Assembly (NCBI GenBank): GCA_963848205.1
Contig: CAWKCV010000005.1
Coordinates: 434,001-498,000, forward strand
Direction: 5' to 3'
Source of the DNA: BOG-908 sp963848205
Lineage (GTDB): Bacteria > Pseudomonadota > Alphaproteobacteria > Acetobacterales > Acetobacteraceae
DNA length: 64,000 nt
This document shows positions 1-6,722 of this stretch, one piece after another. The first letter of the stretch is position 1. Every line of letters starts with the position of its first letter. The notes under the pieces are model-generated. The model made no database searches, had not been told where the DNA came from, and saw only the letters and a list, made by a program, of their open reading frames with translations. The position numbers and the translations under genes were made by a program.

Positions 1-137
1 TCCGGCGCCGCATAATTGAAGTCCTGCGACGCCGCGCCGCCGCCTGCGATGAGAACCGGCGCGGCCCCCGCCTGCGCGGCGAATGACTGCGTGGCGATCA
101 GAACCAGCGATGCAAGGATTGCGCGTGCCATGCCCAT
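1..137 (-). CDS. Exported protein, 5' end only (likely ModA-like substrate-binding protein)
   Basis: Only the first 45 codons lie in the window; the gene runs off the left edge. The reading begins MGMARAILASLVLIATQSFA and shows a typical Sec signal peptide: a short basic start, a hydrophobic core and an AQA/AGA cleavage region, followed by a glycine/alanine-rich mature start. A strong ribosome binding site (GGGAGG) lies 5 bases before the ATG at 137; an in-frame ATG at 131 is a weaker alternative. A ModE-like regulator gene lies directly upstream and a ModE-box candidate lies between them, so a molybdate- or oxyanion-binding periplasmic protein is the best guess. That function is inference from context, because no ligand-binding domain is visible in the 45 residues. 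Confidence 0.6.
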   Translation of the reverse strand, partial: MGMARAILASLVLIATQSFAAQAGAAPVLIAGGGAASQDFNYAAP

Positions 138-179
138 GAACCTCCCGACGCGGGCGGCCCGATGCCGCGGCGTGTATGC

Positions 180-203
180 CGCTATATACGATCGGATATT
201 ACG
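180..203. promoter_or_regulatory. Candidate ModE operator (Mo-box)
   Basis: The site reads CGCTATATA, six bases, GATATTACG. The left half equals the CGCTATATA core of the E. coli ModE half-site, and the right half matches TATATAACG at 7 of 9 positions with the same 6-base spacer. It overlaps the stop codon of the ModE-like gene and lies 43-66 bases before the start of the exported protein gene. An overlapping second inverted repeat (CGTGTAT, six bases, ATATACG) lies at 171-190. Binding by the adjacent regulator is inference. Confidence 0.55.
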
Positions 204-564
204 CTGGGATAGTCCTGCCAGGCTCGAGAAGGCCGCTCAGCGCCTCCATCGCCGGTGACCGGGCGGCCTGGTCGACCAGACGTTCATAGGCCAGCAGCAC
301 AGCGCGGCCATGGTCGGTCAGCTCCGCCCCGCCGCCGCGCGCGCCCCCCGCACGCGAGGCCACCAGCTTGTGCGTGCCCATCGCGTTTACCTCCTCGACC
401 AGCAGCCACGCGCGCCGATACGACATCTGCATGTCGCGCGCCGCCGCGCTGATCGACCCATGCTGGCCGATCAGCGCCAGCAGCCGTGCCTTGCCGGGGC
501 CGAACCGCTGGCCTGTCGAAATGCCGATACGCAGGCTGAGATGAGGCGGCTGTTGGGTTCGCAT
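199..564 (-). CDS. ModE-family winged helix-turn-helix transcriptional regulator
   Basis: A 121-aa protein made of the N-terminal DNA-binding domain of ModE. The motif run FGPGKARLLALIGQHGSISA, then AARDMQMSYRRAWLLVEEVN and a glycine-rich GGARGGGAELTDHGRAVL wing, is characteristic of this family (LysR-like winged helix). The C-terminal molybdate-binding TOBE/Mop domains of full-length E. coli ModE (about 260 aa) are absent, so this is the short, DNA-binding-only type found in many alphaproteobacteria. Such a protein either senses oxyanion indirectly or acts with a separate molbindin. It is followed by a signal-peptide gene on the same strand with a Mo-box-like palindrome between them. The family call is secure; the molybdate role is inferred from the family and from that site. 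Confidence 0.8.
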   Translation of the reverse strand: MRTQQPPHLSLRIGISTGQRFGPGKARLLALIGQHGSISAAARDMQMSYRRAWLLVEEVNAMGTHKLVASRAGGARGGGAELTDHGRAVLLAYERLVDQAARSPAMEALSGLLEPGRTIPA

Positions 565-619
565 GCGACCAGTTTAGCGCATGCGCGGCCCGTTCAGGAC
601 AGCGAGGTACGCACCCTCA

Positions 620-1033
620 TCAAGTCAGCGACTTTCGCGCTAGCGCCAGAAGCTGCTTGTCGCTCAGCGCGGAGAGGTCCGCCGACAAGGTGGCCGCCAC
701 GCGTTGGGCGATTTCGGCGTGGTGCTGGCGAAGATGCTCGGTCAGATGTTCGGCCGCGTTGCTGTGGCCGGTGCCGTGGCCCACGAGCACGATCCGCCCG
801 GCGCCGGCCAGTTCCTGCGCGATGGATTTGTAGAAAGCCGGGTCTTCGGACGCGCGCTGGCCGCGCTCGTGGTCCTCGTTCTTATGCGACAGGTGATGAC
901 GGAAATGATGCGGGTCGTGCGGCTTGAGCGTGTGTTCGGACACGTCATGGGACTGCGCGTCGATCTGGAATAGATGCGCCTCGTGATGGTCGATCGAGAC
1001 GACCATGTCCGGCGCGCTCTGTTGGGCATTCAT
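620..1033 (-). CDS. Bacterial eRF1-like (baeRF/'translational machinery') protein
   Basis: A 137-aa protein with the pattern of the small bacterial archaeo-eukaryotic release factor-like family: an N-terminal strand with IDHHEAHLFQID, a central histidine-rich loop (KPHDPHHFRHHLSHKNEDH), a helix with FYKSIAQELAGAGRIVLVG, then the GHGTGHSNAAEHLTEHL helix and a C-terminal DLSALSDKQLLALARKSL. In the family these proteins resemble eRF1 domain 2/3 folds and are proposed to act on ribosomes or nucleic acid, but biochemistry is sparse. The start at 1033 has an AGAGGA ribosome binding site 8 bases upstream. It lies 54 bases after the MaoC gene on the same strand and may be cotranscribed. The usual GP(G)xAK motif is replaced by GHGTGHSN here. 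Confidence 0.65.
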   Translation of the reverse strand: MNAQQSAPDMVVSIDHHEAHLFQIDAQSHDVSEHTLKPHDPHHFRHHLSHKNEDHERGQRASEDPAFYKSIAQELAGAGRIVLVGHGTGHSNAAEHLTEHLRQHHAEIAQRVAATLSADLSALSDKQLLALARKSLT

Positions 1034-1087
1034 GGCTGCAATCCTCTTGGGTGCGCACCGAACGGACGCGGGCCCCGTGCGGTTGCC

Positions 1088-1558
1088 TCAACGCTTTTCC
1101 GGTCCGCTCGCCCCCGGAGCGCGGGCGAACAGGCCGGTCCCCTCCATCGTCATCACCACCTCGCCATGCTGGTTGCGGCAGGTGAAGCGCCGCTTGGCCG
1201 AGCCCATGCCCGGCTTGCTGCGCGAGGGGCGCACCTCCAGCGTGAGCGCCTCCACCGTCAGCTCGTCGTCGGGATAGACCGGCTTGAGCCAGCGAATGTT
1301 GTCCATCCCAGGCGAGCCCAGCGAGGCCGCGTTGCGGGCCTGCATCTCGGCCACCATCAGCCGCATCGCGTAGCTGCACGTCTGCCAGCCGCTGATCGCC
1401 AACCGGCCGAAAAACGGGTGCGCCGCCGCCGCCGCATCGTCCAGATGAAATGGTTGCGGGTCGTATTTGCTTGCGAAATCCAGCGCCTCCTCGCGCGTCA
1501 CCCGCACGCTGCCCAGCACGGACTGGTCGCCCTCCTGCATGTCGTCCAGATACAGCAC
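1088..1558 (-). CDS. MaoC-family acyl-CoA hydratase/dehydratase
   Basis: A 156-aa single hot-dog-fold protein. The hydratase motif is visible as FASKYDPQPFHLDDAAAAAH (roughly residues 28-47), with the catalytic Asp and His of the D-x-N/Q-P-x-H pattern present as D33 and H37, and it is followed by FFGRLAISGWQTCS. These enzymes hydrate 2-enoyl-CoA thioesters, often in fatty acid or C4/C5 acid metabolism; the exact substrate cannot be read from sequence. It starts 16 bases after the stop of the glycerate kinase gene, so the two are probably cotranscribed. There is no obvious metabolic link between the two, so operon membership says little about the substrate. Confidence 0.8.
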   Translation of the reverse strand: MLYLDDMQEGDQSVLGSVRVTREEALDFASKYDPQPFHLDDAAAAAHPFFGRLAISGWQTCSYAMRLMVAEMQARNAASLGSPGMDNIRWLKPVYPDDELTVEALTLEVRPSRSKPGMGSAKRRFTCRNQHGEVVMTMEGTGLFARAPGASGPEKR

Positions 1559-1574
1559 GCTCGTCTCTCCCCCG

Positions 1575-2861
1575 TCAGGTCACCAGGATGGCGCGGAAAT
1601 CATTGACGTTCGTTCGCGTGGGCCCCGTCAACACCAGGTCGCCCAGCGCGGCAAAAAACGGGTAAGCGTCGAGCGTGTCGAGCGCGGCCCGCGCATCAAA
1701 CCCCAACGCGCCGGCGCGCAGCAGCGTGTCCGGCGCGATGATGGCGCCGGCATTGTCCTCGGTGCCATCGATCCCATCGGTGTCGGCCGCCAGGGCGTAA
1801 ATCCCGGCGTGGCCGTCCAGCGCCAGCGCAAGCGAGAGCGCGAACGTGCTGTTGCGGCCGCCTCTTCCGGCAGTGGCGCGTAGGGTGACGGTGGTCTCGC
1901 CGCCGGAAATCAGCACGCAAGGTGGCCTGGCAGGCTGGCCACGGCGCGAGACCGACCGCGCGATGCCGGCCATCACGCGCGCCACCTCCGCCGCCTCGCC
2001 CTCGATGGCCGACCCCAGTATCACCGGCTCCACGCCGGCCGCGCATGCGACGGCCGCCGCCGCTGCGAGCGATCCGTTCGCGGTGGCGATCAGGCGCGTC
2101 TCGGCGCGTGCGAAAGCGGCATCGCCGGGCTTGTGCGTCTCGCAGCCTGGGTTGGCCAGGGCACGCGCGACCGACGGGGACGGCACGATATTCCAGCGCG
2201 CCAGCACGGCACGCGCATCGGCCAGGGTCGTCGGGTCGGGCACCGTGGGGCCGGAGGCGATTGAAGCCGGATCGTCGTCCGGCACGTCGGAAATCAGCAG
2301 GCTGACGAGCCGCGCCGGCCGCGCGGCTTCCGCCAGCCGGCCGCCCTTGAGGGCGGAGAGGTGACGCCGCACGCAGTTCATCTCGCCAATCCCGGCACCG
2401 CTGCGCAGCAAGGCCCGGTTGATCGCCTGCTTGTCGGCCAGCGTCACGCCGGCGGCGGGCAGGGCGAGCAACGCGGAGCCGCCGCCCGAAAACAAACCGA
2501 GCACCAGATCGTCCTTGGTCAGGCCGCCGACCAGAGCGAGCATCCGCCGGGCCGCCTGCTCGCCGGCTTCGTCCGGCACCGGGTGTGCCGCTTCCACCAC
2601 CTCGATCCGCTGCAGCTCACCCACGCCATGCCCATAGCGCGTCACCACCAGCCCGCTGAGCGGCCGATCGGCCGGCCAGTGTTTCTCGGCCGCCTGCGCC
2701 ATCGCAGCCGCCGCCTTGCCCGCGCCGACCACCAGCGTGCGTCCGGCCGGCGGCGACGGCAGATTGGCCGGCACGCACGAGGCAGGCGAGGCGGCGGCTA
2801 CGGCGGCGGCAAACATGCGCCGGAGCAGATCGGCATTTTCCAGGGGCGAGAAACGAGCCAT
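1575..2861 (-). CDS. gckA: Glycerate 2-kinase, MOFRL/GckA-TtuD family
   Basis: A 428-aa enzyme that phosphorylates D-glycerate to 2-phosphoglycerate, feeding glycerate (from tartronate semialdehyde, glyoxylate or tartrate breakdown) into lower glycolysis. An N-terminal DUF4147 domain carries LVVGAGKAAAAMAQAAE, LFSGGGSALLALPA and SLLISDVPDDDPASIASGPT; the C-terminal MOFRL domain carries CVLISGGETTVTLRATAGRG and ALAADTDGIDGTEDNAGA. Length fits the family. The start was placed at ATG 2861 (MARFSPLEN); the longer in-frame reading upstream has no family similarity. The start overlaps the stop of a possible 22-codon leader ORF (TGATG). No tartronate semialdehyde reductase gene is visible nearby. 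Confidence 0.88.
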   Translation of the reverse strand: MARFSPLENADLLRRMFAAAVAAASPASCVPANLPSPPAGRTLVVGAGKAAAAMAQAAEKHWPADRPLSGLVVTRYGHGVGELQRIEVVEAAHPVPDEAGEQAARRMLALVGGLTKDDLVLGLFSGGGSALLALPAAGVTLADKQAINRALLRSGAGIGEMNCVRRHLSALKGGRLAEAARPARLVSLLISDVPDDDPASIASGPTVPDPTTLADARAVLARWNIVPSPSVARALANPGCETHKPGDAAFARAETRLIATANGSLAAAAAVACAAGVEPVILGSAIEGEAAEVARVMAGIARSVSRRGQPARPPCVLISGGETTVTLRATAGRGGRNSTFALSLALALDGHAGIYALAADTDGIDGTEDNAGAIIAPDTLLRAGALGFDARAALDTLDAYPFFAALGDLVLTGPTRTNVNDFRAILVT

Positions 2862-2929
2862 CACACCGTCCGGCCGCCGGTGTTCGCGATCATTTTCGCC
2901 ACAATCTCCGGGTAACTGAACATCGTCAT
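2861..2929 (-). CDS. Possible 22-aa upstream ORF coupled to glycerate kinase
   Basis: A short reading (MTMFSYPEIVAKMIANTGGR plus TV) begins at ATG 2929 or 2923 and ends with a TGA whose last base is the first base of the glycerate kinase ATG (TGATG). This geometry is typical of translational coupling. No clear ribosome binding site precedes it. It may be a leader peptide, the remnant of a former gene end, or chance. Confidence 0.25.
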   Translation of the reverse strand: MTMFSYPEIVAKMIANTGGRTV

Positions 2930-3054
2930 GCTCGAATATCGTGGGCAGGAGACGAGTTGTGGCAGATTCTGCCCAGCACGAAGGATGGCAGAGTGCGCTT
3001 GGGCGACGGGTCTGACATGAGGGAAGCGATGCTGGGACGGATCGGGCGGCGCTG

Positions 3055-3792
3055 ATGGGCCAAGGTTGTGCGATCGCGGTGATGGCCAAAGCGCCGCGTC
3101 CGGGTTTCTGCAAAACGCGCCTGACGCCGCCGCTGACCTCCGATCAGGCCTGCGAGCTGAGCCGCGCCTTCCTGCGCGACATCACCGGCAATCTGTTCGA
3201 GGCAGCTCGCCAGGCGCCGATCACGCCGGTGGTCGCCTATGCGCCGGTCGGGCTGGAACATCTCTTTGACGGCGTGCTGGCACCCGGCACGCGCCTGATG
3301 CTGGCCGATGGCGCGGGCAACATGCCGGAAGGCGTGGCCGGTTTTGGAACATGCCTGCTCCACGCGGTGCGCACGCTGCTCGACGAGGGGTTCGACAGCG
3401 TGTGCGTGCTCAACGCCGACAGCCCGACGCTGCCGACGTCCGTGCTGGTGCAGGCGGCGCGGCTGCTCGCTTCCGACGATGCCCCCGTGGTGATGGGACC
3501 GGCCGAGGATGGCGGCTATTATCTGCTTGGCATGCGCGCGGCCGATGCCCGCCTGTTCACCGGCATTTCCTGGAGCACCGATCTGGTGGCCGGGCAGACA
3601 CGCCAACGCGTGCACGATGCGGGTTTGCCCCTGGTGGAATTGCCGGCCTGGTACGATGTGGATGACGAAGCCTCGCTGCGGCGCATGCTGCGCGATACTG
3701 CAGTGCCGCGCGCCGGATGCTATCATGCGCCAGCCACCACGGAGCTGGCCGCACGCATGGGATTGCGCGACCAGTTGCGCGACGCCGCCTGA
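3055..3792 (+). CDS. DUF2064 / TIGR04282-type nucleotidyl-glycosyltransferase-like protein
   Basis: A 245-aa GT-A-fold protein of the DUF2064 family. The start AIAVMAKAPRPGFCKTRL (residues 6-23) is the family's N-terminal nucleotide-binding signature, followed by VCVLNADSPTLPT (the acidic NADSP is the metal site) and GPAEDGGYYLLGM, then a C-terminal DVDDEASL. Family members resemble CofC/MobA-like nucleotidyltransferases and are found in arsenosugar and hopanoid or polyketide gene sets; the real substrate is mostly unknown. It is followed 46 bases later by a radical SAM gene and then a GT2 gene on the same strand, which suggests a small pathway making or decorating an envelope metabolite. Family assignment is firm, function is not. 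Confidence 0.75.
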   Translation: MGQGCAIAVMAKAPRPGFCKTRLTPPLTSDQACELSRAFLRDITGNLFEAARQAPITPVVAYAPVGLEHLFDGVLAPGTRLMLADGAGNMPEGVAGFGTCLLHAVRTLLDEGFDSVCVLNADSPTLPTSVLVQAARLLASDDAPVVMGPAEDGGYYLLGMRAADARLFTGISWSTDLVAGQTRQRVHDAGLPLVELPAWYDVDDEASLRRMLRDTAVPRAGCYHAPATTELAARMGLRDQLRDAA

Positions 3793-3838
3793 GCCGCCCG
3801 CCCGCTATGAAACGCCCGACCAATCGACGGAGAGTATG

Positions 3839-4882
3839 ATGTCCGAGACGCTAGTCGACCCCCGCCGATATTTCGAGGCTGTGCAGGCACGCGCGGCAGA
3901 GGCCGCCGCGCCGCCGGTCTGCGTGTATCTGGAGGTGACGAACCGCTGCAACCTGCTGTGCGAGACCTGCCCGCGCACGTTCGAAGCGCTCGAGCCGCCG
4001 GCGGACATGACGTGGGAGCTGTTCACCAGCATCGTGGACCAGTTGCCGCACCTCAAGCGCGCCGTGCTGCATGGCGTGGGCGAGCCGATGCTGGTGCGCG
4101 AGCTGCCGGACATGATCCGCTATCTAAAGGCGCGCGGCGTCTATGTGCTGTTCAACACCAACGGCACGCTGTTGCGCGAGAAGCGGTTTGCCGAGCTGAT
4201 CGAGGTAGGGCTGGACGAGTTGCGCGTGTCGCTCGACGCGGCGGACGCAGCCACCTACACCGCCGTGCGCGGCAAGCCGTTCTTCGACCGCATCGTGCGC
4301 GACGTGAAGCTGATGACCGACTACCAGAAGCGCACGGGGGCGACCAACCCACGCGTCTCTCTCTGGTTGACCGGGCTGAAGGAGACCGTGCAGCAACTGC
4401 CCGACTTCGTGCAGCTCGCCGCCCGCATGGGTGTCGCCGAGGTGCATCTGCAGCGCTTGGTGTTCGACGAGGCCGGTTTCGGCATGGCGCGCGCGCAAAG
4501 CAGCCTGTTCGAGCAGACGCAGGCCGAAGAACTCGCCAGCATCGCCGCCGCCGTGGAGCTCGGCCGTTCGCTGGGCGTGACGCTGGATGCGTCGGGTGCC
4601 ACCGAGCCTGGGCTCAGCCTGCAGCAGCAGGGCGATCAGCCTTGGGCCACCTGCCGCCGGCCTTGGAGCCTGATGTATTTCACCGCGCATGGCCGCGCGC
4701 TGCCGTGCTGCATCGCGCCGTTTTCCGCCCGCGGGTATGAGAATTATACGTTGGGGGACGCGAAGACGCAGCCGCTCGCGGATATGTGGAATGGGGCGGC
4801 TTACCAGGATTTCCGGGCGCGGCTGGTGAGCGAGGCGCCGCCGGAGCCTTGCAAGAATTGTGGGTTGCGGTGGTCGCTCTAA
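3839..4882 (+). CDS. Radical SAM protein with SPASM domain
   Basis: A 347-aa radical SAM enzyme. The [4Fe-4S] motif is NRCNLLCETC (CxxxCxxC, about residues 37-44), in a typical YLEVTNRCN strand. The partial TIM barrel continues with HGVGEPMLV, FNTNGTLL and LRVSLDAADAATY. The C-terminal SPASM region has a CRRPWS segment, ALPCCIAPF and CKNCGLRWSL, so auxiliary Fe-S ligands are present. Two adjacent ATGs exist (3836 and 3839); GGAG at 3829-3832 favours the second by spacing. SPASM enzymes modify peptides, proteins or small carbohydrates, and the substrate is unknown. Its place between a DUF2064 protein and a GT2 resembles aminosugar or lipid modification loci, which is inference. A hairpin repeat element follows the stop. 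Confidence 0.8.
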   Translation: MSETLVDPRRYFEAVQARAAEAAAPPVCVYLEVTNRCNLLCETCPRTFEALEPPADMTWELFTSIVDQLPHLKRAVLHGVGEPMLVRELPDMIRYLKARGVYVLFNTNGTLLREKRFAELIEVGLDELRVSLDAADAATYTAVRGKPFFDRIVRDVKLMTDYQKRTGATNPRVSLWLTGLKETVQQLPDFVQLAARMGVAEVHLQRLVFDEAGFGMARAQSSLFEQTQAEELASIAAAVELGRSLGVTLDASGATEPGLSLQQQGDQPWATCRRPWSLMYFTAHGRALPCCIAPFSARGYENYTLGDAKTQPLADMWNGAAYQDFRARLVSEAPPEPCKNCGLRWSL

Positions 4883-4885
4883 GGC

Positions 4886-4985
4886 AAGCAGTCCTTTTTT
4901 GAAAAATAGGACCGAAAAACTTTTGCATCACGAGCATCGCGACAGCGGAGCAAAAGTCTTTTGCTTCTTTTCTTCAGAAAAGAAG
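4886..4985 (+). repeat. Interspersed hairpin element, copy 1 (A+linker+B)
   Basis: A full-length copy between the radical SAM and GT2 genes (same strand). Module A is a hairpin at 4891-4913 (GTCCT...AGGAC). A linker holds GCGACAGCGGAGCAAAAGTC and TTTTGC. Module B is a hairpin at 4964-4985 with a perfect 10-bp stem (CTTCTTTTCT / AGAAAAGAAG). Compared with copy 7, the C:G pair near the loop replaces T:A on both sides, which is a compensatory change. Confidence 0.8.
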
Positions 4986-4996
4986 ACCTGAGTCAC

Positions 4997-5683
4997 ATGC
5001 CCAAAACCATCGCCGTCATCCCCGTCCTCAACGAACAAGGCGCCATCGGCCCCACGCTCGCGCGCTTGCCCCCCTGCATCGGCCTGGCCATCGTGGTCGA
5101 TGGCGGCAGCAAGGACGGGACCGTCGAGGAAGCGCGCGCGCACGGCGCCGAGGTCATCGTCGAGCGCCGCCCCGGCTATGGCCGCGCCTGCCTGACCGGG
5201 GCCGAGCGCGCAGCCGAACTCGGCGCCACCTACGTCATGTTCATGGATGGCGATGGTGCCGATGCCGTCGAGCATGCCGAGCGTTTGCTGGCGCCGCTCG
5301 AGGCGGGGTCCGCCGGTTTCACCATCGCCACGCGCGCCGGCGGCGAGCGCGAGGCCGGCAGCATGGGCGCTCACCAATTGCTGGCGGGGCACCTGATCGG
5401 CGCGGCACTCGGGGTGATCTGCGGCAAGCGTTATACCGACATGTGCGCGTTCCGGGCGCTGCGCGTGGCCGACCTGATGCGCCTGCACATGCAGGAAATG
5501 ACATATGGCTGGAATTTGGAGATGCAGATCAAGGCGCCGCGAGCGGGGCTGACGGTGCTTGAGGTGCCGATGCCGTATTTCCGGCGGGTGGCCGGGCAAT
5601 CCAAGGTTGCGGGGAGCTGGCGCGGGACCTGGCGGGCGGGGACGCGGATTTTGGCGACGTTGGTGCGGCATGCGCGGGGGTAG
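4997..5683 (+). CDS. Family 2 glycosyltransferase (polyprenyl-phosphate-type GT-A)
   Basis: A 228-aa GT-A enzyme without the membrane anchor of DPM/GtrB types. It shows AVIPVLNEQGAIGPTLARLP at the N-terminus, VDGGSKDGTVEEA, RRPGYGRACLTG, the metal-binding FMDGDGADAVE, and a C-terminal MPYFRRVAGQSKVAGSWRGT that resembles the R-x-x-G-x-SK segment of polyprenol-phosphate glycosyltransferases. It probably transfers a sugar from a nucleotide donor to a lipid carrier or small acceptor. The start was placed at ATG 4997, not at an upstream codon, because the upstream residues come from the hairpin repeat. Expression may be influenced by that repeat, whose B hairpin ends 11 bases before the ATG. Confidence 0.8.
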   Translation: MPKTIAVIPVLNEQGAIGPTLARLPPCIGLAIVVDGGSKDGTVEEARAHGAEVIVERRPGYGRACLTGAERAAELGATYVMFMDGDGADAVEHAERLLAPLEAGSAGFTIATRAGGEREAGSMGAHQLLAGHLIGAALGVICGKRYTDMCAFRALRVADLMRLHMQEMTYGWNLEMQIKAPRAGLTVLEVPMPYFRRVAGQSKVAGSWRGTWRAGTRILATLVRHARG

Positions 5684-5690
5684 GAAAAGC

Positions 5691-5737
5691 CTTCTTTTCT
5701 GGAGAAAAGAAGCAAAAGACTTTTGCTCGGCTGTCGC
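5691..5737 (-). repeat. Interspersed hairpin element, copy 2 (B module, inverted)
   Basis: Begins 7 bases after the GT2 stop. A B hairpin at 5691-5712 (CTTCTTTTCT, 2-base loop, AGAAAAGAAG) is followed by CAAAAGACTTTTGCTC and GGCTGTCG, which is the linker read in the opposite direction to copy 1. Module A is missing. Confidence 0.75.
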
Positions 5738-5765
5738 GCGCTTGCGATTGAGGTAGAAGCGGCGG

Positions 5766-6722
5766 ATGCAGATGCGCTTGCGGTCGTTCTCATATGTCTT
5801 CGTCGCGAGCGTCGCTTTGGCGGGGTGTAAGAGGCAGGCTGAGACTCTCGTCGCACCCAAGCAGAGCAGCATCGTGCCGGATGCGGCCCCGGCCCCGGTC
5901 ATGGACCCGATCGTACCGAAGGCCTGGTTCCAGGGCGCTCCCCCGCAGTCGCCAGGCTTGCGACTGGCTTACACGCACGCTGTCGGGCTTGAAATAGGCG
6001 GCGGCGCGCTGGCAGCGCACTTCTCGGCTGCGCGCGACCGTTGCCTCTCCACGCCGGCGCTGCATTGCCTGTTGCTACAGGCGGATCTGGAGACGCCCGG
6101 GCCGGCGTTCGACGGAACTGTCGGTCGGCCATCGCCGCCACGCATGCAAAGTGCCAGCTTGCGCGTGAGGCTTCCGCACGACCAGATCGTCGGCTTTGCC
6201 AACGCGCTGACCGATCCTCTGCCAGGCGAAAAGCCAGGTCTGGCGCGCGTCGTGCGGCAATCCACGACGGCAGAGAACCTGACGCAGCCGATCTCCGACG
6301 TGGCGCAACGGGTTGCCCAGCAGCAGGATTATCTGAACAGCCTAAAATCGTTGGGTAGCCGGCTGACGATCAGCGTCAGCGACCTGGTCAAGATCGCCAG
6401 CGAAACTGCTCAGGCGCAGACGCAGATCGAACAGGCGCAGGCCGAGCAGCGGAACCTGGCGCTGCAGGTCGATACCGAGGAATTGGACGTGACGTTCGAG
6501 CAGCCGCAGGAGGCGGTCGCCACGCCCGATCCGATCGATCAGGTGAAGGTCGAGGCACGCGACATTCTCGACGCCAACGTTGCCGATGCGCTGCGCTTTG
6601 CGATTGCCGCGGTGCCGTGGATACCGGTGGGCCTGGTGGGTTTGCTGGTGCTGTTCATCGCACGCCGCGCTCTGTTCGGCCGCCGTCAGCCCGCCATCGT
6701 GCGTTCGATCAGCGCCTCGTAG
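5766..6722 (+). CDS. DUF4349 domain lipoprotein
   Basis: A 318-aa protein with a lipoprotein signal: a basic start, a hydrophobic stretch and the lipobox ALAGC with the acylated Cys at residue 21. The DUF4349 domain follows (residues about 105-300): MQSASLRVRLPHDQIVGFAN, an RVVRQSTTAENLTQ segment, a long helical/coiled-coil part rich in Gln and Ala (about 165-235), LDVTFEQPQ, then a C-terminal transmembrane segment (about 272-295) with basic residues after it. Family members are membrane-anchored periplasmic proteins of unknown role. Its 3' end overlaps the convergent GT4 gene by 37 bp. An N-terminal lipid anchor and a C-terminal membrane helix together would tether it twice. Confidence 0.72.
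   Translation: MQMRLRSFSYVFVASVALAGCKRQAETLVAPKQSSIVPDAAPAPVMDPIVPKAWFQGAPPQSPGLRLAYTHAVGLEIGGGALAAHFSAARDRCLSTPALHCLLLQADLETPGPAFDGTVGRPSPPRMQSASLRVRLPHDQIVGFANALTDPLPGEKPGLARVVRQSTTAENLTQPISDVAQRVAQQQDYLNSLKSLGSRLTISVSDLVKIASETAQAQTQIEQAQAEQRNLALQVDTEELDVTFEQPQEAVATPDPIDQVKVEARDILDANVADALRFAIAAVPWIPVGLVGLLVLFIARRALFGRRQPAIVRSISAS

Noticed and set aside
4928..5902. Short peptides such as FFSKKDC- or KKRTKK-type that appear in readings crossing intergenic spaces
   Set aside because: They are translations of the hairpin repeat elements, not protein families; they explain many false N-terminal or C-terminal extensions.
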